A stretch of 17,863 bases of DNA from Candidatus Gastranaerophilales bacterium (lineage in GTDB: Bacteria; Cyanobacteriota; Vampirovibrionia; Gastranaerophilales; Gastranaerophilaceae), in contig CALUSZ010000087.1 in assembly GCA_944323495.1 (NCBI GenBank), positions 1-17,863 on the forward strand. The letters run 5' to 3'. The notes beneath the pieces are model-generated. The model was not told where the DNA came from, did no database searches, and saw only the letters and a list, made by a program, of their open reading frames with translations. This document shows positions 7,611-14,665 of the stretch, in pieces. Positions within the stretch are counted from its first letter, which is position 1; the number at the start of each line of letters is the position of its first letter. The position numbers were made by a program, and so were the translations under genes.

Positions 7611-10600
7611 TTATTTACAAAATTTAAGTTTACCGTTTTCAACTTTCCATTTATCAGTAAGCCTGAAAACCCTAAAAGTACCGTGTTCACCTTTGCCTGT
7701 ATTCTTTCTGCCGTGATATACACCCCAGTCGAGGTTATCTGTTTCGTCAGCATATGCCTGTCCATTTCCGTTTGTAATAGAAATGTGTCCGGGTTCTTCT
7801 GCTTTATATTTATTGTCAGGTATCCAGACGACAATATAGCCTGCCGGGAGATTTGGTAAATCGCTGCTGTTTATCTGGCGGGCACTGTTGCCGGATTTTA
7901 TGTACTTAACTTCTTCAAACATTTCAGGATGTCTTTCAAACCATCCGACTGTTGCTCTTGGTTTACTTTCTTTTAAATCAGAATCATTAATGCCGGCTTT
8001 TCTAATAGCATCTCTAAAACCGGTCATACAATAACCGCTGGTATTCATCTGTTTTGCTGTATTTTGAGCATATTTAGCCAGCACAGACGAGGCTTGGGAA
8101 GTATTTGTTGTATTAACTCCTTCGTCAGGAATTTTATCATAGATATTACCGGCAAAACCTCTTCTAATAGCTGATTTTCTGGAATATGTCATATCATTAT
8201 CCATAGGAGAAGCTAAAAGGTTTTTCTCCGGAACATTGCCTAGTGCCACATGCGGAGATTTAGACGCAAGGTATTCTTTTTTAAATGAAAATTCAGCATC
8301 TTTTATAATTTGTGCATAATTATTTTTCATCTTATCAGATTCTGAAGAATTAATTCCGTCTGCAAAGTTAATACTGGAATCTTTTGATTTTATAACATTT
8401 TTGAGTTTTGATATATGTGATAAAATCATGTCAACATCTTTTTGTGTAAGAGAATCTGCTTCTTGAGCTGTCAATCCGAATTCAAAACCTATTTCGCCGT
8501 GCTGAACGGCTAAAATTAATAGTTGTTTTGAGTTTTGTTCAATTTTTTTATTTTTCTTAAGACTTTCTTTTAATACAGCAAGTTCATCGCTCTGGTCTTT
8601 TAAATCCGTATAGCCATACATTCCGGGCATAAAAGCAATAGAACCTAAAGGGCCATTGTTGTCCATTGGTTTAAAATTTTGAATAATTCTTTTATCTTGA
8701 CTTTTCCTTACAGCTTGGTTTCTTTTTGCAGAATCTTCTTTAATATTGTATTTTTCAAGATATTTATGTATATTTCTTGTATATTCAAGTGCTTCCGGCT
8801 CCATAGTACCGTCTTTAATGCAGGCAGCCCTGCCATTCCAGAAATAGCAAAGTGCGTCTTCATCTGTTACCTGATTTATGAATGGTCTGGTATTATAAGT
8901 TTTTTCAAGATGTCCGTTTCTCATCTCCCAGCCGTCGATAGTTACGACGCTGTCTCTAGCTGCTTCTATACCTTTTTGATAACTTCTATTATTCTTAATA
9001 ATTCTATTATTTTGTGCTAAAACAACCATTGTAGCAAGAGCTGCATTTTCCATGTCGTATAATTGTGTTCCCTTTGTCAGTCCCAGTTTTTTAAATTTAT
9101 CTGCAATCCATTCATCACGTTTTTGCATTTCAAATTTTATTTGTGTCGGTCCGTATGACCAGTCATGCAATGGTGTATCCGGAAGAACTCTGCCGGCTTC
9201 GTATTTTCCGCTGCGGTACATACCGCCGTTATTCCCAAAATTAGTTTCCTGTTCGGCAATTGCCATTGCAAGTTTTGCTAACTTGTTATATGTATCATTG
9301 TCCAGGCCGAGTTTTGCCATTAAATCCTGTTTATGAACTTCTAATGCTTTTGCAAACTCCTTGGCATTTTCGCTCGCATCAGAAGGCAGAGAAATCTGTA
9401 TTGGGACAGCTTCTGTAATTCTTAACTTTTCTGAATTCTGTGTATTTCCTTGTTTTACAAGCTCTCTTACCCTGCCTCTTTTAGGGTCTTGAAATTCTTT
9501 TACGACCTTCCCATCATTATAGTAGTATACAGTTTCAATGATTTTGCCGGATTTATCTCTTCTATATACAAGGCTTTTTACTCCAGCTTGTTTGTATATA
9601 GGATTACTTAAAGTTTCTCTAACGGAATCTTTTGGGTTAGTTGTTTGTGCGGTACTGTTATTGTTCAGCTCCATTGCAGATCTTATTTTTTGTGCAGTTT
9701 TATCTATCCATCTATCAAGTTCATCAATATCACTGATTTTCATATAATTGCCGTAATATATTCCTGTTAAACCTATATTTTTTGCCTGTGCAACAAGTTT
9801 TTTGCAGATATATATTTTTACATCATTGATATCAAGTCCGTACTCATCATCAATATCTTTAGCTAAAGAATTTTTAGTCAGATTTTTATATTCAGATACA
9901 ACAAATGCCGCATTTTCAGTAGTTATGTGATTGAGCAGCAGCTTTGTATTGTCGGCATTTGAAAGACCGCTTATCTGATTATATAAATCTGATGCTAACT
10001 TTTTACTGTTATTTTTTATGTCTTTGGTATTTTTTTGTTTTTGAATATATTTTTTATTGGTTAAGACTTTATTGATTGCCGGATTTTGTCTTTTTTCTGC
10101 TTCAAAAAGTTTGGCTTGAGCATTATTAATCCAGTCTAAAAGTTTATTGGCGTCTTTGATATTCATATAATCGCCGTAATAGATGCCATTAAGTTTTAGC
10201 TCTTGTGCCCGTTTTGCAAGGTGCCAGCAAATTTTATTTTTGATAATACTTAGCCCCTTATCGCCATTATTAATTAAATCTTTAGCAAGGCTTCTTCCAG
10301 TGTTTTGATTGTATATAGATAATACAAAAGTTACATTTTTACTGTTGATATTATTTAAAACTGTATTTTTAGGACTTGCCCCGTTCTTTTTTAGCGCTGT
10401 AACAATATTTGTCGCATCCTGTTTAAGCTTATTTGCGGCATTTTCGTCTCCAGGGTTTACTTTAGTTTGTTGTTTGGGTGGAGCTGATTTTGCTTTTGCT
10501 TTTGCAGCTTTAGCTTTTCTAATTTTCCGGTAGGTACTGTTTATGTCCTGCGCGCTGGTTGCGTAGCTGCCATCTTCTATCATGGCGTTAATTTGTTCTT

Positions 10601-11048
10601 GAAAATCTCCGGGGATGGCAATCATATCACCACTTTTGAAACCATATCTGTAATACATGCCGTCTTTTATAGCTTGAGCCTTAATTTTTGTTGCAAAATT
10701 TCTTGCCTCTGCTCCTGTAAGTCCCAGCTTTTCCGCAATAATTTCAGGTGTATCGCCTGGCTGAATAATGTATGGAGTTCTTGTTTTATTCTGCTGGCTG
10801 CTTGATAAATTCTGTTCAATTTCACTAAAGGTTTCTTGAGTGAAATTTAGAGCTTCTTCTGCAGTAAGTCCGTCTTTACCAAAAGAAATTTCGCCGCTAA
10901 AATACATTTGGAATAGTTTATCTCTTTGTCCTTCAGAAATAACGTTTCGCTGGAACAAACTGTTGATACTTTTTTCTGTTGCTTGCCATGTTTCATATTT
11001 TTGAGCAGAAAAGTCATTGTAATTTACTTCGCCAATATTACCAGCCAT
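7611..11048 (-). CDS. Giant murein hydrolase: LysM, repeats, lytic-transglycosylase-like and CHAP/NlpC-like domains
   Basis: This 1145-residue protein has no visible signal peptide or membrane span. Domains in order: a helical module at about 17-80; a LysM at 92-147; a lysine/alanine-rich linker; two tandem repeats of about 110 residues (207-315 and 349-456), each ending GIYYGxYM; a beta-rich stretch near 490-535 (VYYYNDGKVVKEF). A lysozyme-like domain at 560-770 has AIAEQETNFG, with E601 the likely acid, and YGPTQI as in GH23-type transglycosylases. A second copy of the N-terminal module lies at about 816-880. The C-terminal domain (about 1000-1130) has SGYCMTGF with C1007, EPGHISITNG with H1088, and a following D/E cluster, like CHAP or NlpC/P60 peptidases. 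The ATG at 11048 has AAAGGA seven bases upstream. Related enzymes cut glycan strands or peptide cross-links. The catalytic assignments are by motif only, and the repeats are unrecognised. Confidence 0.85.
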   Translation of the reverse strand: MAGNIGEVNYNDFSAQKYETWQATEKSINSLFQRNVISEGQRDKLFQMYFSGEISFGKDGLTAEEALNFTQETFSEIEQNLSSSQQNKTRTPYIIQPGDTPEIIAEKLGLTGAEARNFATKIKAQAIKDGMYYRYGFKSGDMIAIPGDFQEQINAMIEDGSYATSAQDINSTYRKIRKAKAAKAKAKSAPPKQQTKVNPGDENAANKLKQDATNIVTALKKNGASPKNTVLNNINSKNVTFVLSIYNQNTGRSLAKDLINNGDKGLSIIKNKICWHLAKRAQELKLNGIYYGDYMNIKDANKLLDWINNAQAKLFEAEKRQNPAINKVLTNKKYIQKQKNTKDIKNNSKKLASDLYNQISGLSNADNTKLLLNHITTENAAFVVSEYKNLTKNSLAKDIDDEYGLDINDVKIYICKKLVAQAKNIGLTGIYYGNYMKISDIDELDRWIDKTAQKIRSAMELNNNSTAQTTNPKDSVRETLSNPIYKQAGVKSLVYRRDKSGKIIETVYYYNDGKVVKEFQDPKRGRVRELVKQGNTQNSEKLRITEAVPIQISLPSDASENAKEFAKALEVHKQDLMAKLGLDNDTYNKLAKLAMAIAEQETNFGNNGGMYRSGKYEAGRVLPDTPLHDWSYGPTQIKFEMQKRDEWIADKFKKLGLTKGTQLYDMENAALATMVVLAQNNRIIKNNRSYQKGIEAARDSVVTIDGWEMRNGHLEKTYNTRPFINQVTDEDALCYFWNGRAACIKDGTMEPEALEYTRNIHKYLEKYNIKEDSAKRNQAVRKSQDKRIIQNFKPMDNNGPLGSIAFMPGMYGYTDLKDQSDELAVLKESLKKNKKIEQNSKQLLILAVQHGEIGFEFGLTAQEADSLTQKDVDMILSHISKLKNVIKSKDSSINFADGINSSESDKMKNNYAQIIKDAEFSFKKEYLASKSPHVALGNVPEKNLLASPMDNDMTYSRKSAIRRGFAGNIYDKIPDEGVNTTNTSQASSVLAKYAQNTAKQMNTSGYCMTGFRDAIRKAGINDSDLKESKPRATVGWFERHPEMFEEVKYIKSGNSARQINSSDLPNLPAGYIVVWIPDNKYKAEEPGHISITNGNGQAYADETDNLDWGVYHGRKNTGKGEHGTFRVFRLTDKWKVENGKLKFCK
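8409..8603 (-). repeat. Second copy of N-terminal helical module (residues about 816-880)
   Basis: The segment carrying HGEIGFEFGLTAQEADSLTQ resembles the N-terminal segment SGEISFGKDGLTAEEALNFT (encoded within 10809-10982). Shared residues are GEI.F, GLTA.EA, LTQ/FTQ and a following hydrophobic helix. The two copies bracket the LysM, repeat and transglycosylase-like part of the protein, suggesting an internal duplication of a packing or anchoring module. Confidence 0.55.
9681..10430 (-). repeat. Two tandem ~110-residue protein repeats in the giant hydrolase
   Basis: Repeat 1 is encoded at 10104-10430 and repeat 2 at 9681-10004. Aligned landmarks are a leading helix, N(N/H)I..(K/E)N..FV.S.Y, (R/N)SLAKD, a second helix pair, GIYYG(D/N)YM and a closing (L)..WI helix. 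They are clearly related but far from identical at protein level, so this is an old duplication, not a recent DNA-level repeat. I do not recognise the family. The GxYY.......GD ending resembles the end of the preceding LysM (GMYYRYGFKSGDMIAIP), so they may be very degenerate LysM-like modules. Confidence 0.6.
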
Positions 11049-11122
11049 GTTTTATCCTTTATCTTACGTCTTTTCTAATATTTACGTCATAAATTCAGAA
11101 AACTTTAGGAATTTTGGGTGCT

Positions 11123-11142
11123 TTTTTACAAAATGTTACAAA
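11123..11142 (-). repeat. Direct repeat TTTGTAA-N3-TTTGTAAAAA upstream of hydrolase 2
   Basis: Read on the minus strand, the sequence is TTTGTAA, then CAT, then TTTGTAAAAA. It matches the element at 3478-3497 at all 17 non-spacer positions. It points toward the 1145-residue hydrolase gene, ending 75 bases before its ATG. A weak -10-like TATGAC follows 31 bases downstream, nearly the spacing seen at the other hydrolase. It may mark a shared regulator. Confidence 0.4.
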
Positions 11143-11175
11143 AGGACGATGTGGAAAATTTAGAATTTCTCTTAT

Positions 11176-11200
11176 AAACTATTGTGGTACAATTTTTTTA
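11176..11200 (+). promoter_or_regulatory. rsgA promoter, probably giving a leaderless message
   Basis: An extended -10 element, TGGTACAAT (TGn plus TACAAT at 11188-11193), ends six bases before the ATG at 11200. Transcription would start at or within a base of that ATG. No Shine-Dalgarno-like purine run lies upstream, which supports leaderless initiation. The -35 region is not clear. Confidence 0.5.
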
Positions 11201-12201
11201 TGGTGCAGGGGCAGATTTTTAAAATTCATTCAGATTTTTATTATGTTAATTCAAATAACAGTATTTTTGAATGCAAAATAAGAGAGGTTCTGAAAAAGCA
11301 AAAGCAGAAGATTTTTGTGGGAGATTATGTGGAATTTAATGCTGGAGCTATTGAAAAAATTCTCCCGCGCAGGAATTTTATTCCAAGACCTACTGTTGCA
11401 AATGTTGACAGAGTAATCATTATAGCAGCGGTAAAGGAGCCGGAACTTAGTTTTTCACAGCTTAACAGGTATGTATCTTTTGCTAAGTATTACGACCTTG
11501 AAGCGGTATTGTGTTTTAATAAAAATGATTTATCAAGCGATGACAGTATAATAGAAAAAGTTTTTTCAATATATGAACCGCTCGGGTATGATATTGTGTT
11601 TACATCAGCCCTTGAAGGAGACGGGATTGACGATTTTAAAGAACTTTTAGAAGGTAGAACTTCTGTGCTGTGCGGCTCTTCCGGAGTCGGGAAATCAAGT
11701 CTTATTAATGCAGTTTGTCCTGAATTGAATTTAAGAACAAAAAAGGTTAGCGAAAAAACAGAGCGCGGAGTCCATACAACAAGGCATTCCGAAATTATCC
11801 GTATAAATGAAACTTCAAGAATTGTTGATACTCCCGGATTTAGTAATTTAAAGTTCGATTTTCTTATGCCGAATGAAGTGGATTTATTATTTGATGAAAT
11901 TTCAAAGTACAAAAAGGATTGCAAATTCCCGGATTGCCTTCACCTTGAGGAAACCGGCTGTGCAGTTAAGGCAAATCTTGACAAGATTGATGATACAAGG
12001 TATCAGAGTTATAAAGAATTTGTAGCAGAAGCTCTGGAATATAAGGAGAGGGTTAAATATCAGGGTTTAAAGACTGAATCTGCACATAAACAGAAACATA
12101 ATAAAATGGCAGTAAAAATCAGCTCCCGAAAACGACAGAGTGCTAGAAATACTTTAAAACAAAATATATATAAGGATGTGGAAAATGAAAGAATTGATTG
12201 A
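11200..12201 (+). CDS. rsgA: Small ribosomal subunit biogenesis GTPase RsgA
   Basis: RsgA is a circularly permuted GTPase that acts late in 30S subunit maturation. The 333 residues show an N-terminal OB-like domain, then the motifs in the permuted order: G4 NKND at 107-110, G1 GSSGVGKSS at 159-167, a switch region with RGVHTTRH near 189-196, and G3 DTPG at 210-213. A C-terminal zinc site follows, with C241, C246, H248 and C254 (CKFPDCLHLEETGC). The last 40 residues form a basic tail rich in K, R and Q. The frame is open further upstream to a TTG at 11182. I choose the ATG at 11200 because the family starts here and because the promoter leaves no room for the TTG. The end overlaps the prenyl synthase gene by 17 bases. 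Confidence 0.94.
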   Translation: MVQGQIFKIHSDFYYVNSNNSIFECKIREVLKKQKQKIFVGDYVEFNAGAIEKILPRRNFIPRPTVANVDRVIIIAAVKEPELSFSQLNRYVSFAKYYDLEAVLCFNKNDLSSDDSIIEKVFSIYEPLGYDIVFTSALEGDGIDDFKELLEGRTSVLCGSSGVGKSSLINAVCPELNLRTKKVSEKTERGVHTTRHSEIIRINETSRIVDTPGFSNLKFDFLMPNEVDLLFDEISKYKKDCKFPDCLHLEETGCAVKANLDKIDDTRYQSYKEFVAEALEYKERVKYQGLKTESAHKQKHNKMAVKISSRKRQSARNTLKQNIYKDVENERID

Positions 12202-13054
12202 TTTAATTGATAAAAAATTAGATGAATACATGCCTGTAAATTACCCCGAAGATATTTTTAAGGCTATGAAATATACTCTAATGCTTCCGGGCAAACGCCT
12301 TCGGCCGGTTATGTGTATAGAAACAGCAAGGCTTTTGGGTGCTGATATAGATAAGGTTTTACCGGCAGCTTGCGCAATAGAGATGCTTCACGTCCAGAGT
12401 TTAATCCATGATGATTTACCCTGTATGGATAATGATGATTTTAGGCGAGGAAAACCTTCTAACCATAAAGTTTTTGGTGAGGCTAATGCCGTACTTGCCG
12501 GAGATGCGCTTTTAACTTTTGCACCCCAGCTTATTATTGAAAAATCTAAAGGGCTTTCTTCAGAACAGGTTCTAAGAGTTATTCACGAATACACAAAATT
12601 TGCCGGAGCATACGGGCTAATTGCCGGTCAGGTGGTCGATATAGAATCAGAAGGCGGGAAATTGGTTAAATCGCCGGAGGAGACATTGGATTTTATACAT
12701 TTGAATAAAACCGCGGTACTATTCAGGCTTGCCGTAAGAATCGGAGCAATTATTGCGAATGCCCAGGAGAATGTAATAGATGAGTTCGATAATTTTGCAA
12801 AGAAATTTGGCTTAGCGTTCCAAATCTATGACGATATCATGGATGAGATTTCTTCTTTTGAAGAATTAGGCAAGACTGCCGGAAAGGATAAAAACTCCGG
12901 AAAGCTTACTTATGTCTCTCTTTATGGGCTGGAAGAAGCCGAAAATAAATTCAGATGTTTGATTAAAGAATGTTATGATATAATAGACAAGTACAAGTCG
13001 GATATTTTTAAGGAAATATTAGATAAATTATCACAGAGAATCGGGAGCAAATAA
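12185..13054 (+). CDS. ispA: Short-chain polyprenyl diphosphate synthase (FPP/GGPP type)
   Basis: This enzyme condenses isopentenyl diphosphate with allylic diphosphates to give C15 or C20 prenyl diphosphates for quinone, carrier-lipid or terpenoid synthesis. The 289 residues carry PGKRLRP at 35-41, the first aspartate motif D76-D-L-P-C-M-D82 (the DDxxxxD form), the RRGKPSNHKVFGE block, the second motif DDIMD at 216-220, and GKTAGKD plus KLTYVSLYG near 229-248. The residue five before the first aspartate is Q71, not the aromatic that limits many FPP synthases, so the product could be GGPP and the gene a crtE counterpart. I chose the ATG at 12185, which has AAGGA eight bases upstream. The in-frame ATG at 12176 lacks a site. 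It overlaps rsgA, and its stop overlaps the next start (TAATG). Confidence 0.9.
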   Translation: MKELIDLIDKKLDEYMPVNYPEDIFKAMKYTLMLPGKRLRPVMCIETARLLGADIDKVLPAACAIEMLHVQSLIHDDLPCMDNDDFRRGKPSNHKVFGEANAVLAGDALLTFAPQLIIEKSKGLSSEQVLRVIHEYTKFAGAYGLIAGQVVDIESEGGKLVKSPEETLDFIHLNKTAVLFRLAVRIGAIIANAQENVIDEFDNFAKKFGLAFQIYDDIMDEISSFEELGKTAGKDKNSGKLTYVSLYGLEEAENKFRCLIKECYDIIDKYKSDIFKEILDKLSQRIGSK

Positions 13055-13515
13055 TGGATTTTTCAACTATTTACGGGACGGGTTATGAGGTAATATTTGT
13101 AGCATTCTCCGGAATTATACTAGCACAGACAGTGAAGTTTATATTACATATAATAATGAAACGCAGCCTGGATTTGAGGCATTTGATAACTACAGGGGGC
13201 ATGCCAAGCTCTCATTCAGCCGGTGTAATGGGATTATCGACTTCTGTAGGTTTAATAAGAGGGTTTGATTCAATAGAATTTGCCATTGCTCTCGGGTATG
13301 CTTTTATAGTCATGTATGATGCAGCCGGTGTAAGACGTGCTGCCGGAAAACAAGCTGCTTGCTTGAATAAAATTATAATGGATTTGTATAAACAGGATTT
13401 GCAGGAAGCCGGAGGACGATTGAAGGAGCTTCTCGGACACACTCCTCTTCAGGTTTTTGTCGGTGCAATATTTGGAGTTGTGTATGCATATTATTTCCAT
13501 AAATTTTTAGGTTAA
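13054..13515 (+). CDS. Divergent PAP2-family (DUF212) membrane protein
   Basis: This is a 153-residue membrane protein of the divergent PAP2/DUF212 family (YuiD-like). The family signature is intact: HLITTGGMPSSHSAGVMGL at 43-61 and MYDAAGVRRAAGKQA at 87-101. These correspond to the phosphatase-type histidine/arginine regions of PAP2 enzymes. Hydrophobic segments occur at about 12-32, 57-69, 76-90 and near the C-terminus (VFVGAIFGVVYAYYF). The substrate is not established for this family; a lipid or prenyl phosphate is plausible. Its ATG overlaps the stop of the prenyl synthase gene by one base. That tight coupling, which I recall also for crtE in Cyanobacteria, suggests it acts on a product of that enzyme. 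Confidence 0.88.
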   Translation: MDFSTIYGTGYEVIFVAFSGIILAQTVKFILHIIMKRSLDLRHLITTGGMPSSHSAGVMGLSTSVGLIRGFDSIEFAIALGYAFIVMYDAAGVRRAAGKQAACLNKIIMDLYKQDLQEAGGRLKELLGHTPLQVFVGAIFGVVYAYYFHKFLG

Positions 13516-13521
13516 GTTTTG

Positions 13522-13538
13522 TAACACAAACCGTGTTA
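13522..13538 (+). repeat. Short inverted repeat after the DUF212 gene
   Basis: TAACAC and GTGTTA form a perfect six-base inverted repeat around the loop AAACC, seven bases after the DUF212 stop. No uninterrupted T-run follows, so it is at best a weak terminator. It could also be an operator or a message 3' end. Confidence 0.3.
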
Positions 13539-13553
13539 TAAACATTTACCCCC

Positions 13554-13582
13554 TTGTATTTGTAGAATGTTTGGGCTAAAAT
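13554..13582 (+). promoter_or_regulatory. Candidate promoter of the rpsE-secY operon
   Basis: A -35 box TTGTAT (13554-13559) and a -10 box TAAAAT (13577-13582) are separated by 17 bases. Transcription would begin near 13589, leaving a leader of about 120 bases before rpsE. I see no convincing long hairpin in that leader. A nearer -10-like TATAGAAT around 13670 has no -35 at good spacing but cannot be excluded. Confidence 0.4.
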
Positions 13583-13709
13583 TTTTTTGTCAGAAAGTAA
13601 ACCCACATTTGAATATACCGTAAATGCCTGTTTAGAGGTGTTTTGTAGTTTGGTTATTTAAATGTTTTATAGAATAGTAATACACTTACAGAAATAAGAA
13701 AGGTATAAC

Positions 13710-14360
13710 ATGACAGAAGAAAAAATTGAAAGCGTAAATGAAGCAGTGGAAGCTGAAGTTGCTGAAACAGAAGAAGCAGTTGTTGAAACAGCAGAAATTT
13801 CTGAAGAAGTTGTAGAACAGTTACCTGCAAAAAAACAACGCAGCAGAAAGAAAAAAGTAGAAACTCAGGAAGTTAAACCTGAATCAGAATGGAAAGAACA
13901 GGTTGTTCAAATCCGCCGTGTAACAAAAGTTGTTAAGGGCGGTAAAAAGTTAAGCTTCCGTGCAATCGTTATTGTAGGAAACCAAAAGGGTCAGGTAGGC
14001 GTAGGCTGTGCTAAGGCTTCTGAAGTTATTATTGCTATCCAAAAAGCAATAGCAGACGGAAGAAAAAATCTTATTACAGTACCTATTTTCAAAACAACAA
14101 TTCCTCACCCGATTACAGGACGTTCAGGTGCAGGTGCGGTAATGTTAAGACCGGCTTCTCAAGGTACAGGTATTATCGCTGGCGGTGCAGTTCGTTCAGT
14201 GCTTGAACTTGCAGGTATTGAAAATATTCTTTCAAAATCTTTAGGTTCAAAATCTCCGCTTAATGCTGCAAATGCTACTTTAGAAGCTCTTAAAGCATTA
14301 AGACCGTTCAACGAAGTAGCTAAAAAACGCGGTTTGACAATGGCTGAATTATTAAACTAA
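13710..14360 (+). CDS. rpsE: Ribosomal protein S5 (uS5) with acidic N-terminal extension
   Basis: S5 is a 30S protein near the decoding site and the message entry channel. The core starts around residue 61 ([20 protein letters not shown]). It includes [17 protein letters not shown] and the C-terminal [27 protein letters not shown] block. The protein has 216 residues, about 50 more than usual. The extra part, residues 1-60, is a run of E, A and V followed by a basic KKQRSRKKK patch and a short linker. The ATG at 13710 has GAAAGG eight bases upstream, and the extension is in frame and complete, so it is not a wrong start. The gene heads a four-gene run with rpmD, rplO and secY. The usual upstream genes rplF and rplR are absent here. 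Confidence 0.97.
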   Translation: MTEEKIESVNEAVEAEVAETEEAVVETAEISEEVVEQLPAKKQRSRKKKVETQEVKPESEWKEQVVQIRRVTKVVKGGKKLSFRAIVIVGNQKGQVGVGCAKASEVIIAIQKAIADGRKNLITVPIFKTTIPHPITGRSGAGAVMLRPASQGTGIIAGGAVRSVLELAGIENILSKSLGSKSPLNAANATLEALKALRPFNEVAKKRGLTMAELLN

Positions 14361-14412
14361 TCGGCTATTTAAAATTAAAGTTTTAGATGAAATAATAAGG
14401 AAAAGAATAATT

Positions 14413-14601
14413 ATGGCAGAAAAAACAAAACAAATAAAAGTTAAACTTGTAAGAAGTTTAATCGGCTGCTCTGAAGCACAAAGAAAAGTTGCTCAAGCAT
14501 TAGGTTTAAAGAAAACCAATCAGGTTGTAGAACACAATAACAGCGCTACAATTATGGGTATGGTTAACAAGATTTCTCATCTTGTTGAAGTAGTTGAATA
14601 G
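14413..14601 (+). CDS. rpmD: Ribosomal protein L30 (uL30)
   Basis: This is a 62-residue small protein of the 50S subunit. The sequence IKVKLVRSLIGCSEAQRKVAQALGLKKTNQVVEHNN, followed by the ATIMGMVNKISHLVEV helix, is the complete L30 ferredoxin-like fold at normal bacterial length. It sits between rpsE and rplO, its standard place in the spc operon, 52 bases after rpsE. AAGGAAAAG before the ATG serves as ribosome site at a slightly long distance. From memory, photosynthetic Cyanobacteria and chloroplasts lack this gene. Its presence here is therefore useful when placing the organism. Confidence 0.96.
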   Translation: MAEKTKQIKVKLVRSLIGCSEAQRKVAQALGLKKTNQVVEHNNSATIMGMVNKISHLVEVVE

Positions 14602-14665
14602 GATTATTCAAATGACTCACGGGTCACGAGTTTACAAATAAAAATATAGTAGAGGTAAATAAAAA

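Noticed and set aside
8679..9336. Open frames on the plus strand opposite the giant hydrolase gene
   Set aside because: They are cysteine- and serine-rich hydrophobic translations with no initiation signals, as expected from the antisense of a long AT-rich gene.
3553..11048. Prophage remnant explanation for the two lysozyme-containing proteins
   Set aside because: There is no holin, tail, capsid, integrase or attachment repeat nearby. Between the two genes are only murQ and ribH, and base composition looks like the neighbours. Ancient domain capture from phage remains possible.
13212..13606. Several overlapping minus-strand frames opposite the DUF212 gene
   Set aside because: They lack ribosome sites and family similarity and lie opposite a clear conserved gene.
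13567..13623. 18-codon reading frame (starting MFGLKFFC) ahead of rpsE, a possible leader peptide
   Set aside because: It has no ribosome site and begins before the predicted transcription start, so it is probably chance.
14615..14631. GC-richer patch with a small repeat (TCACGGG TCACGAG) and an ACTC/GAGT pair between rpmD and rplO
   Set aside because: The stem is only four bases around a nine-base loop, there is no T-run, and it lies inside an operon. I could not support a terminator or regulatory element.
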